From: Laguncularia racemosa
Lineage: Eukaryota; Streptophyta; Magnoliopsida; Myrtales; Combretaceae
NCBI GenBank assembly: GCA_037954665.1
Contig: JBBMOL010000148.1
Coordinates: forward strand, 992,001 to 1,056,000
Length of the DNA: 64,000 bases
Reading direction: 5' to 3'
In this document: in pieces, positions 1-9,371 of the stretch
How the letters are laid out: each line of letters starts with the position of its first letter
How positions within the stretch are numbered: position 1 is the first letter of the stretch
Position numbers and translations under genes: made by a program
The notes under the pieces: generated by a model
Database searches by the model: none
Seen by the model: only the letters and a program-made list of their open reading frames with translations
What the model was told of the DNA's origin: nothing

Positions 1-451
1 GGGTTGTAATTTTCAAAGTAAGATTAGAAAATTGAAAAAATTAACTGTCAGCTTAGGGTTAAAAAGGAAAGAATGATAAAGCAAGGGTAATTATTATAGA
101 TAAAGGTTACCATAATGGAATTGCTAATATTCGAAGCAAATTTTTGGATTAACGTTCAAAATGGATTAGAATGTTGTGAAATGCAATATAAATTTTAGAG
201 CAAGATAGAAAGAACATATACAGAGATGCAAAATATACAAATATATACAAGAGAAAACAAGAAGTGAAACATGGGTCACACATTTTTATGAGCAAAAATT
301 GTAGAGGATTCACATTTTTTTGCTATAAAAAGAATTGTGAATCAATTTAAGAGAATTGTTTAAAGCATTGAATCTTTGTAAATCTGTGAGATTACCTTAA
401 AGTGAAGGTAAGTCAAATAAAGCAGAGAGTGACTATATTGTTGTTTGATTG
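1..451 (+). repeat. F 5' LTR, first fragment
   Basis: Aligns by eye with 43252-43647 followed by 55299 onward of the 3' LTR, including the shared string GCAAGGGTAATTATT. About 450 bp of the LTR start is missing before base 1. The fragment ends at the TSD GATTG (447-451) made by insertion of element A. No gene is seen in it. Confidence 0.8.
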
Positions 452-1415
452 TGTTGATCCAAAAGAGTAACTAAACAGGGGTGGGGGATGGTGTAGCTAG
501 TGATAAGGTTATATAAAAAAAAATTACTTTCTTAAATATCTGATCATGTCTCCAATTAGATGCTTGTAAATTATGACTTTAAATTTCCTTTGCAATCACA
601 ATAGATATTTAAATGTACGAAAATAAAAGAGTAGAGTAAGAATAGTTTGTGCAATGATTTATAGAGGTTTTGCCTCAAGTGTACATCCTCACTTCTAACT
701 CTAAGTTAGGGACTCGGTATTCCACATCGATATGGTCCACTATATCCACTCACAAAACAAGATTTACAAATAGTGATCACAATTCACTCTGTAAGACTTC
801 AAGCTATCATTTAATTATCTCTAAACTCAGAGCCTATTTATAATCTAGCTCTCACAAAAATTATCAAAATAAATGAGGAATAAAGAAAATGTAATCCTCA
901 CTAAGTTTGGTACAAAATAAAAAAGAAATGTAACAAAATATTTTCATAGAGAATGCTGAGTCATATTTTTTTTTCTGATGTTTTGTTTTGTTCTTCCTGG
1001 ACATTGAGGATATATTTGTTCTAATAACATAATGACTATAAAAGGATAAGTTGGATGCTGAAGATAGAATCTATTCTAGATATTTTGCTGAAGATCATAA
1101 CTTATCTTAAATTAAAAAATTAGTTCCATGTTGTTAGCAAAGTGCATAGATAATTTCTCCAAAACAACGGTTGACTTCATATCCCTTAAAAATAGAAATG
1201 TATCTTGGTTGTTATCCTTTTTGAATATTTTTTGCTCCTCTTTTGAATTTTGAAAAATATAAATCTTCATCAAACATACTTTACTTTGTAAGAACAACTT
1301 TAATTTTAATCTTTAAACTTATTATAATTTCAAATCCCTTGGATATATTAACTAACTTTATGGAACATTTTGAATATATTACCCAAATACAATTAACTTT
1401 AGAGACGAGCTTTCA
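452..1415 (-). repeat. A 3' LTR, first fragment
   Basis: Pairs with 28943 onward of the 5' LTR, for example the shared TGGTTATATAA-like start and CCAATTAG segment. It is interrupted at 1415 by element B and resumes at 12088. The two fragments total 1280 bp against 1288 bp in the intact partner. Confidence 0.85.
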
Positions 1416-2614
1416 TGATGTGCCTAAAACCAATATTAATCACATACAAAAACCAATTTGAAAGACAAACAAACAATGTCAATCAAACTAGTCTCAATCT
1501 TATGAACAAAGGTGTTGATTTCCAATTAATGTAACCAATTCTTTAATTAGGATGTAATCAATCTTAGATCCAAATATGATATAGCTCTGATACCAAAAAG
1601 ATGATGTGCCTAAATCCACTTAGAAGCACATTTAAAAGACTCAAGAAAAAGCTAACTCAAATCAACAACAAATCGGCTCCAAAAGGGCAAGAATTCACGT
1701 GAACCCTAATGAAGATGCAAGGAAATCCAAACGTTCAATGTTGCAATTGTGAAACCTCAATGTTAATCTCTTCTAAAAACACCCTAATCACATATAAACC
1801 CATGAAAATAATCCACAAATTCAAAAGAAAACTTCGATTCTAAGAACTCCTTTCCACAAGTGATAATCACGTATTCAAGTGGAATTCTTCAAAGATGATT
1901 TGAATTCAATTGAAAGAGATCTTAATTAAACACAAGAATTCGACAACAATTAGAAGCAAATCTTTCCAAGAACTATCTCAATTCACCCTTAGATATGACA
2001 CACTAGAGAAGAAAAGAAATCACAACAAAATGAAATTGATACTACTTACAATTTCAAGGTGTTGCACTCGCCACAATTTCAACTCTTGGGATTGAAATTG
2101 ATAAGAGTCTAATGAAAATTAGGAACCCTAATTCTCATGTGAATATGAACTCTCAATTCTGAAAAATATAATCCCCCTCAAACCCTATCTTAAGCAAGTA
2201 TTTATACTTGCTACTCCTAGGGTTAAAAAGTGCTCAAAATTACAAGTTTGCCACTTTTAAGGTAGCTAATCCTAAATGAAAATTACAAGGAAATAAAAGT
2301 GTCCCAAAACCAAAATGCAACCAAAATAGTTCATAAAACAATTACAAGATACAAAATAACATAAGTCTTCATGATCTAATGCCTCGAAATAGGAAAACAA
2401 TTGCAGCGGGTCTTTGATTGTCATCCTGAAAAATGTTCTGTGTCCAACGGAAGTTGTAGGACATATTGGCATCCCATGGAGAATTATCATTGTACCTGTA
2501 AGATTATTCTAAAATTTTTATTAGAAATAAAGACATAAGGTAAATATGAGCAATTTGGATCATCATCTAAATTGGGTTTTGAAAAGGTTGATAGTGTCAT
2601 AAATTTTCCCATCA
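1416..2614 (-). repeat. B 3' LTR
   Basis: Starts TGATGTGCC and ends CCCATCA on the plus strand. Its inner border at 2615-2625 reads, on the minus strand, as a purine-rich tract GAGGAGA next to the LTR, which fits a PPT. Positions 1530-1534 (TGTAA) are the empty-site counterpart of the H insertion in the other LTR. Confidence 0.85.
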
Positions 2615-2748
2615 TCTCCTCGGGCTTCTGAAAGATTTGCCCTCAAATATAGAGGATCAGTTATGGAACTGAACCCTAGTATCTCTGTTGTCTTGCTCTT
2701 CCGGTTAATAATGGTAGTGGATGGATTTTTGATTTGTTTCTGAAAACC

Positions 2749-3390
2749 CTAGACCTCAGATGGAGTCATCGGTAATAGAACTATGCGCGACTCGCCCATG
2801 CTGAACATATAGGTATTTTTAAACCCATCATGTATCACCCGTCGATCATACAACCAAGGCCGACCCAACAGTAAATGGAATGCATGCATAGGGACTATAC
2901 TACACAAGATCTCATCATGATAATTCGGTTTGACATTTACAGGAACCTTTGCCCTATGGGTAACATGCATACTACCTCTATTATCCAGCCAATGCAAGTG
3001 ATAAGGACTAGGATGTGGGATAGTAGACAGTTGTAATTTGTCTACCAGTGCAACAGATATAACATTCGTGCAACTACCATTATCGATGATGAGTACATAA
3101 AGGTTACCTCTGATTTTGCAAGAGGTATGAAATATGTTCTCCCTCTGAATATCACTAGTATCAGGAGATATAGATAAAGCCCTGCGTAACACATTAAGGT
3201 ATGGATATTTTCCTCCTGTATGCTCCTCAAGCGCATTTGCAGTCTGATCATCATAATATTCCTGCAGTGCTATTGGTAGATCTGTAGGTTCAATCTGTTC
3301 ATGATCATCCTCAACATCCTCCCCAATGTCTTCCATTACAGTCATCACCCTCTTATTTGGACACTGTGAAGCCATATGCCCAAATCCCAT
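2749..3390 (-). pseudogene. B protease region with gag zinc knuckle
   Basis: The reading starts with a CCHC knuckle that straddles the upstream stop (C-F-K-C then GFGH and SQCP). It continues into a retropepsin-like domain with IIDNGSCTN around residue 100 and LLGRPW near the C-terminus. The usual D-S/G-G active site is here D-N-G. The open frame ends 135 bp before the LTR, and the sequence in between has no RT motif. It is separated from the main gag by a TAG just upstream of the knuckle and by a frameshift near 3480. Function, if it worked, would be processing of Gag inside the virus-like particle. Confidence 0.75.
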
Positions 3391-4505
3391 GCATTTAAAG
3401 CATTTTTTCTAGCGCGCTTTCCCACTAGTAGATCCGAGAACAGTCTGTCTTGTTTCTGGGGCTATGACCTCTTTACCCTTCCCCGTGGTAAATTTTCTCT
3501 CATAATGGTTGGGGTAGTAGTGTCCACTACCTTTACTCCCTCACCTACCGCCTTTGTTCCCCTAGATCGACTATCGGCTGATATGGGTCTATTAACAGTA
3601 TTGGGCCTACTGCTCAAAGCCCTAAAAAAGTTGGACCTCCTTTGTCTCTCTACTTTTAAGGCCAATTGAATAGCCTCATCAAGTGTAGTATAGCGCTGCA
3701 GTTCAACAATACACGCTATTTTATATTTTAGACCTGAGACAAAACGTGCTATAGTTTGTTCTGGAGGCTCAACAGACCCACACCTAATCATAAGGGTCTC
3801 AAATTCCTGCACATAATCATCCACTGTTTTGCCCCCCTGCCTCAAGGTTTGTAATCGCATAAACAGCTCCTGTTTGTAGTGCTCAGGAATGAACCTTTTC
3901 CTTAACAATCTCTTCATGTCCCTCCAGGTCTGAACCTCAGCCTCTCCATCCCGACGCCTGTTGATGATCAGATTCTTCCACCAGAGTGTAGCATACCTTA
4001 CAAATTCAACAGCAGCCAATCGAACTTTGGTACTGTCGTCGATCTCATAACATTTGAAGAGACCTTTGACCTTGTCTTCGCAGTCTAAGTATTCATCTAC
4101 TGATCCCTTGCCATCATAGGATGGCATCCGTAGTTTCACATACTTTAAACCCCGAGGTGGCCTGAAATCCCTATTCTGATTTAGGTTTACCCCAAAATTA
4201 TCATCCCTTTCTTCCCTGTTTGGAAGATGCTCCTCACCCATCCTTCTATTCAAATTCCCATCTCCCACTACTCTATTTCGATGAGGGTTTTGTGGAGCTA
4301 CTCGAGGTGGTGCCGGTTGGTTTACCACTGGTGGTTGTGGTAATGTCATTCTATCAACTCTAGTTGCCAGTGTAGCAACTATAGTAGTAAGATCTTGGAG
4401 TTGTTCTTCGAAAGTTCTCCTACCTGCCACATTATGACCCTGACCTCCACCAACCTGGTTATTGGCTTCATCACCAATTCCCCCATTCACACTGTCATTT
4501 GACAT
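3391..4505 (-). pseudogene. B gag (capsid) pseudogene
   Basis: The most likely start is the ATG at 4505 (MSNDS), not the upstream ATG at 4598. Residues about 110-300 form a retrotransposon gag domain with VDEYLD, TLWWKN, MKRLLRKRF and LQTLRQGGKTVDDY, as in plant chromovirus-type gags. A one-base change in the run around 3478-3490 shifts the frame, and a TAG follows before the zinc knuckle at about 3355-3400. Gag would form the particle shell and bind element RNA. The reading frame over the capsid part is otherwise open for about 350 codons. Confidence 0.8.
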
Positions 4506-5413
4506 AGTTGTAGACTCCCGTATGCTGATCCTCAAAACAATTTGATTCAAGGGTACACACTCCACTACTTCACTTCCCTTAACTGCACACAATAGCAACT
4601 ACAAAAGACAAACAAACAAACCCTCTTAACGTTACAATTATAATATTGCAACTCACGTATAATACTCTTCTCCACAACATGTCACAACAATACGGTGCAA
4701 CAAATTTAATTTCCAAAAGTCACTCCACGGCAACACACAAGTAACAACAACAATGATGATGAGTTACTTCCACGGCAACAACAAAATGGATAATAATAAC
4801 AAGTAGGCTTCCACTTCTACGGCAAATAATGATAACAAAGGACTAATAGGTGACTTTCCACAAATGAATTCCGAATTCCACAATAGGCAGCAACTTTCAA
4901 TTTGAAATTCAAACCACTTCACTAATTGCAAGCCTTCTTTAATTGGTAAACAATGAATTCAAATTCAAATAGCAATCATTAACTCCCACAACTTAATTGC
5001 ATGTGTTTGAATTCAAATAATTCCTTACTAATCAAAACTCAATGCAATCTGCAAATTGTACTCCACCAATTCAGAATTACACAATGGAAATCAAAACAAC
5101 AAACTACACATCCCCCTCCACGCCACAACAAGCCACGATAAGGATTTGGTAAGTTTTGCAAGTTCCAAAAGTTGTTGAATTAAACAACACTTTATACTTC
5201 TGCCCTTCCACGAAAATTATTGATCATAAAATGATACAACAACCTTCCCAATCCAACTCCAACAATCAGCAAATTAAATCCCAAGTCAAGGTAATTTCAC
5301 AAGCTCAAAACCACAATAATCAACACAATTTGCGGTTTCACTAAATCAACCCTAATTGATGATTAACTCCACGAAATAATAAAAAAAAAAACCAATTCCC
5401 TTCTCTCAACATG
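4506..5413 (-). other. B 5' leader between PBS and gag
   Basis: About 0.9 kb with no supported gene. It is rich in AAC/CAA repeats and Asn/Gln-type codons on the plus strand. It would be the untranslated leader of B and could hold the packaging signal; I see no distinct structure. Confidence 0.55.
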
Positions 5414-5430
5414 TGCTCTGATACCAAAAA
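5414..5430 (-). promoter_or_regulatory. B primer-binding site (initiator tRNA-Met type)
   Basis: The plus strand reads GCTCTGATACCAAAA, the complement of TTTTGGTATCAGAGC. It lies 2-3 bases outside the LTR that begins at 5433. It marks this LTR as the 5' one and fixes the element on the minus strand. Confidence 0.85.
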
Positions 5431-5432
5431 GA

Positions 5433-5551
5433 TGAGGTGCCTAAAACCAATATTAAGCACATACAAAAACCAATTTGAAAGACAAACAAACAATGTCAAT
5501 CAAACTAGTCTCAATCTTATGAACAAAGGTGTCAATTTCCAATTAATGTAA
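5433..5551 (-). repeat. B 5' LTR, first fragment
   Basis: Matches 1416-1534 of the 3' LTR almost base for base. It ends with the TSD TGTAA (5547-5551) of element H; the rest of this LTR is 11014-12082. Confidence 0.85.
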
Positions 5552-5656
5552 TGATGGGTGTCGAATCCAACAAAAATAAAACCTACTCCTAGACAATTAT
5601 ATGATTTGCATATAGTGGTGAGTAGGTTTTATTTTTGTTGGATTCGACACCCATCA
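5552..5656 (+). repeat. H 5' LTR, collapsed to a 105-bp perfect inverted repeat
   Basis: Bases 5552-5588 and 5620-5656 are perfect reverse complements over 37 bp, with a 31-nt loop (5589-5619). The first 75 or so bases match the start of the 3' LTR at 9372 with one difference (ATGATT versus ATAATT). The remaining 1.5 kb of LTR, including the promoter, is missing, and its place is taken by an inverted copy of the LTR's own first 37 bases, ending ..CCCATCA just before the PBS. Confidence 0.9.
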
Positions 5657-5661
5657 AATTT

Positions 5662-5679
5662 TGGCGCCGTTGCCGGGGA
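5662..5679 (+). promoter_or_regulatory. H primer-binding site (tRNA-Asp type)
   Basis: TGGCGCCGTTGCCGGGGA is complementary to the acceptor end of plant tRNA-Asp(GUC). It lies 5 bases after the collapsed 5' LTR. It would prime minus-strand DNA synthesis. Confidence 0.85.
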
Positions 5680-5707
5680 TTGGTGTCAAATTTATTTCTA
5701 TTCTTGT

Positions 5708-7975
5708 ATGACTCGTTCTTCTCAGACAGGTGAACTAACTTATAATCTGGAGATTGAGAAGACTCTAAAGAGGCTGCGACAAGAAGCTAGATCATCCCCC
5801 AGACCGAACTTAGTATCAGACTTGTCTGATTCATCCCTTGATTCTGAAAAAGAGGACGACGTGGCAAATCTCGAGAGAACCTTAAGGGAGTTGGCTGCAC
5901 CGGATGTGAATCAACAACCACTTTGTATTCACTATCCCGAACTAGCTGTGGAATTCGAATTGAAATCTGGGTTGATACATCTGCTACCTACATTTCATGG
6001 TCTTGAGAATGAAGATCCTGACAAGCATTTGAAAGAGTTTCATATAGTGTGTTCTAGTATGAGGCCGCAAGGAATAACCGACGAACAAATCAAGCTACGT
6101 GCTTTTCCGTTTTCTTTAAGTACTAAAGCTAAAGATTAGTTGTTTTATTTGCCTCCAGGTTCTATCACCACTTGGACAGATATGGTAAGACTCTTCTTGG
6201 ACAAATTCTTCCCCGCATCCAGAGCCGCTGGTATAAGAAGAGAAATTTGTGGTATAAAACAAAGGGACACCGAGACTCTTCATGAGTATTGGGAGAGGTT
6301 CAAGCAATTGTGTGCAAGCTGCCCACAACATGGGATATCTGAATAACTCCTTATCCAATACTTCTACGAGGGCCTACTTCCGATGGAAAGAAAGATGATG
6401 GATGCTGCAAGTGGAGGCGCCATGGTAAACAAAACCCCTGGTCAAGCTAGGGAATTGATCTCCATTATGGCTGCCAATTCGCAACAATTTGGGTATAGGC
6501 ATGATACGTCTTCAAGGAAGGTAAATGAGGTAAATGTGTCTAACCTTGAACATCAAATTTCTAATCTTACCTCCCTTGTGCAGCAGCTAGCTCTTGGAAA
6601 TACCCAACAGGTGAAAGCTTGTGGAATTTGTGGTGCTCCTAGTCATCCGACCGACATGTGCCCTACATTGCAAGATGACAATCATGAACAAGCCAATGCT
6701 GCAGGAGGATTCCCAGGATAGCCACAAAGGAAGTATGACCCCTACTCGAATACTTAAAATCCTGGATGGAGGGATCATCCTAACTTCCGATATGGCAATA
6801 ACCCTCAACATGTCCAACAATTCCAGCCAAAGCCATCACACCACGTACCCCAAGCTCCTTCCACTTCAGGTATGCCCCTTGAGGATATTGTTAAGTCTCT
6901 AGCTGTGAATACCAAACAATTTCAGGAGGAAACAAAGCAAAGCATTCAAAACTTGGAGAATCAGGTAAGCCAACTTGCTTCAGCCGTAAACAGGTTAGAA
7001 ACTCAAGGTAAGTTACCTTCTCAAACTATTACAAACTCGAAGCAAAGCGTTAATGCAATTACCTTCAGAAGTGGAACAGAATTGCAGGGATCAAATAAGA
7101 AAGGACATCCGTCTAATCTTGAGGAAGAGACTAAGCAAGAAATTTCAACTCCGAGTCAGCAGGGCAACCAGATTAGCAAGTCTCTAGTTGAGCCATCAAA
7201 GGTCACATTGATACCACCTCCTTTCCCCTCCAGATTGGCGAAATCCAAGAATGAAGCGGAAGAAAAAGAGATTCTGGAAACTTTTCGCAAAGTCGAGGTA
7301 AATATTCCTTTGCTTGATGCAATTAAGAAAATACCGCGCTATGCTAGATTTCTCAAAGACTTATGCACTAACAAAAGGAAGCTGAAAGGCAATGAAAAGA
7401 TTAGTGTGAGTGAAAATGTTTCAGCTATTATTCAGAAGAAGCTTCCTCCTAAATGTAAGGATCCAGGTATGTTTACTATTCCTTGCAAAATAGGTAATCT
7501 TGGAATCGCTAAAGCCATGTGTGATCTAGGAGCTTCTATCAATGTCATGCCTTTGTCTGTTTATCAACGTTTAAATGTTGGTCCTTTAAAGGAAACGAGT
7601 GTTATTGTTCAACTTGCTGACAGGTCCAATGTTTATCCTGAGGGAGTTTTAGAGGATGTTTTAGTTCAAGTCAATGGGTTGGTTTTTCCTGCTGATTTTT
7701 ATGTGCTTGACATGGACGATAGTGATTCTCATACTTCATCACTGATATTATTAGGGCAACCATTCCTTAAGACTTCTAAAACGAAAATCGATGTAAATGA
7801 TGGCACCCTCACTATGGAATTTGATGGTGAAGTGATTAAATTTAACATTTATGATGCAATGAAACATCCTAACAATATTTCCACTGTTTTTGTTGCGGAT
7901 GTTATTAACCCATCACCACAGGCACCCAAGCTGGAATCAAAATCCTTATCCAAACATCTAGCCAGGAACGTCTAG
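5708..7975 (+). pseudogene. H gag-protease polyprotein with in-frame stops
   Basis: A single frame runs from the ATG at 5708 to a stop at 7973-7975 without any frameshift, but has stops at 6137 (TAG), 6344 (TAA), 6719 (TAG) and 6755 (TAA). In order it contains an acidic N-terminus, a retrotransposon gag domain (LRAFPFSLSTKAKD, then ITTWTDMVRLFLDKFFP and LHEYWERFKQLC), a CCHC knuckle (CGICGAPSHPTDMC), a coiled-coil-prone stretch, and a retropepsin with DLGASINVMP and LLGQPFL. The frame ends soon after the protease, and nothing resembling reverse transcriptase follows. Apart from the stops the frame is clean, suggesting recent decay. Confidence 0.85.
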
Positions 7976-7998
7976 CCAAAGACGTTAAAGAAAGGCGC

Positions 7999-8016
7999 TT
8001 CATGGGAGGCAACCCA
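7999..8016 (+). promoter_or_regulatory. Small hairpin after the H protease ORF (TGGGAGGCAACCCA core)
   Basis: CATGGG AGGCAA CCCATG is a 6-bp perfect stem with a 6-nt loop, 23 bases after the gag-protease stop and preceded by GCGCTT. The same core with GCGCT on the same side occurs in D (47074-47089, minus strand). It is immediately followed by a 14-15 nt poly-A run. A role in RNA structure or packaging is inference. Confidence 0.65.
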
Positions 8017-8273
8017 TGTAAAAAAAAAAAAAAAGTTTTGTTTTGCATTAGTTTTGGTTTGTTTTAGTTTTGTTTTGTTTTAGTTTAGTTTGTTTTGATT
8101 TTAGTGTAGTTTTGAACTCTTTAGATCAGCTGCAGCAAGGATACACATAATCAGATGATACTTTCCAGAGCTTAAGGGGAAAACTCCAATACTAAGGAAG
8201 TACCAGTATTTCCTTTCTCTTATTCTCTAATGTTCCTTGAGTTGTTAATTCCTTTTCAATTGTGCTAAATTAG

Positions 8274-8314
8274 GAATAGTGAGGACACTATTCAAGCTAT
8301 GTGTGGGGGAGAGG
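8274..8314 (+). promoter_or_regulatory. H internal hairpin plus G-tract (PPT-like module)
   Basis: GAATAGTG AGGA CACTATTC is a perfect 8-bp stem with loop AGGA. After a short spacer comes GTGTGGGGGAGAGG. The layout copies the terminal module at 9326-9371 (same AGGA loop, same GTGTGGGGG). It could be a second, central polypurine tract for plus-strand priming; this is inference. Confidence 0.65.
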
Positions 8315-9325
8315 ATAATAAAATATAGAGAATAGAGAACTAACTTATACTCTGAATGTTTGTCCTTAAGCAATTTTAAGCCAAATTTTTTCAAATTTAT
8401 CATGAAATCTAAAGATTGTACTAAATGTTATAATAAGCATCCACAAAATGTGAAATTGACTTGTTCAAATGCTTTACTCACCCACTGCTGTGATTAGAAT
8501 ACATGGTTAAAATTAAGTAGTGAAATCTTTAAGAAACAAATTTACCTTGTATTTAGCTTTAGAATTGGAAGTCTAAGAGTAAGTCGAGTCCCTAAGTGAA
8601 AAATAAACAAGTTTACTTCTAGGTTATATTAGTTACTGTATACTCTTTGAAGTTGTTTGTAAAGCAATCATAACACTTAGTGAAAAAAAAAAAAAAAAGA
8701 ATCAAGCATAGCCATTACTCCAATGATTCAACTAATTGAGTTAAGAGTATTCAAACTTGAATGTTAGAGTGAGGAAGAGTCCGTAGGGGTATCTCAAAAC
8801 CCGGTCACTTGAGTAATGAGCTCGGGATGTTACCGACTCAATGAACTCACTATAACGATAAGGGCGAAAAAGGCAAAAGTTCATGAAAAGAAGCGGGCAA
8901 AAACCAGTCAAAATAGATGCTTGAATAAATCAAAAGAACATGAATGTGAACATTCATTGAATAAAACAAAGATGTATAAAAGGGAGAATATCTAGCAAAG
9001 AGCTTATACCATATGCTTTTACTTTATACTGCAAGGATTATATGCTTGATAATATCCAATGAAGTTTAATTGGGTGTTTTTCCTTAGTGGATTAAGTATT
9101 TACTTTTGGAATAAAAATTCTTTTGCTAAACATGAGGATTAAAGTTTGTTTTGTTTAGATTAGCTATTAAATTTTGTCCATAGTAATTTGATCACAGGAA
9201 ACCAGTTTGGTTGAAGTAGTAGCCGTTAAAATTACAAGTCATGAATTACAAATGAATAGATGCTTGGAATGATGAAAAGAAAGTTTGTATAATCTATGAC
9301 AGATTTCTCAATTGATTTGATGCAA

Positions 9326-9371
9326 TTGCTTGAGGACAAGCAAGAGTTTAAGTGTGGGGGAATTCAAAATT
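9326..9371 (+). promoter_or_regulatory. H terminal hairpin and polypurine tract
   Basis: TTGCTTG AGGA CAAGCAA (7-bp perfect stem, loop AGGA) is followed by GTTTAAGTGTGGGGGAA and the LTR start at 9372. D has the same arrangement at its 3' end on the minus strand (45652-45690). The G-rich tract beside the LTR is the expected plus-strand primer. Confidence 0.75.

Larger units (their letters stand above)
8017..9371 (+). other. H 3' non-coding domain, conserved with element D
   Basis: About 1.35 kb between the protease ORF and the 3' LTR has no open frame. It contains an internal hairpin with G-tract (8274-8314), a block at 8711-8885 that aligns closely with D 46146-46315, further homologous patches near 9058-9120 (GGGTGTTTTTCCTT, ACTTTTGGAATAA), and a terminal hairpin with PPT (9326-9371). 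The LTRs of H and D do not resemble each other, so this domain is conserved beyond what LTR descent explains. Confidence 0.8.

Noticed and set aside
5156..5344. Gln/Asn-rich plus-strand ORF of 62 codons
   Set aside because: Sits in B's leader, in CAA/AAC-rich sequence, opposite to the element; no homology seen.
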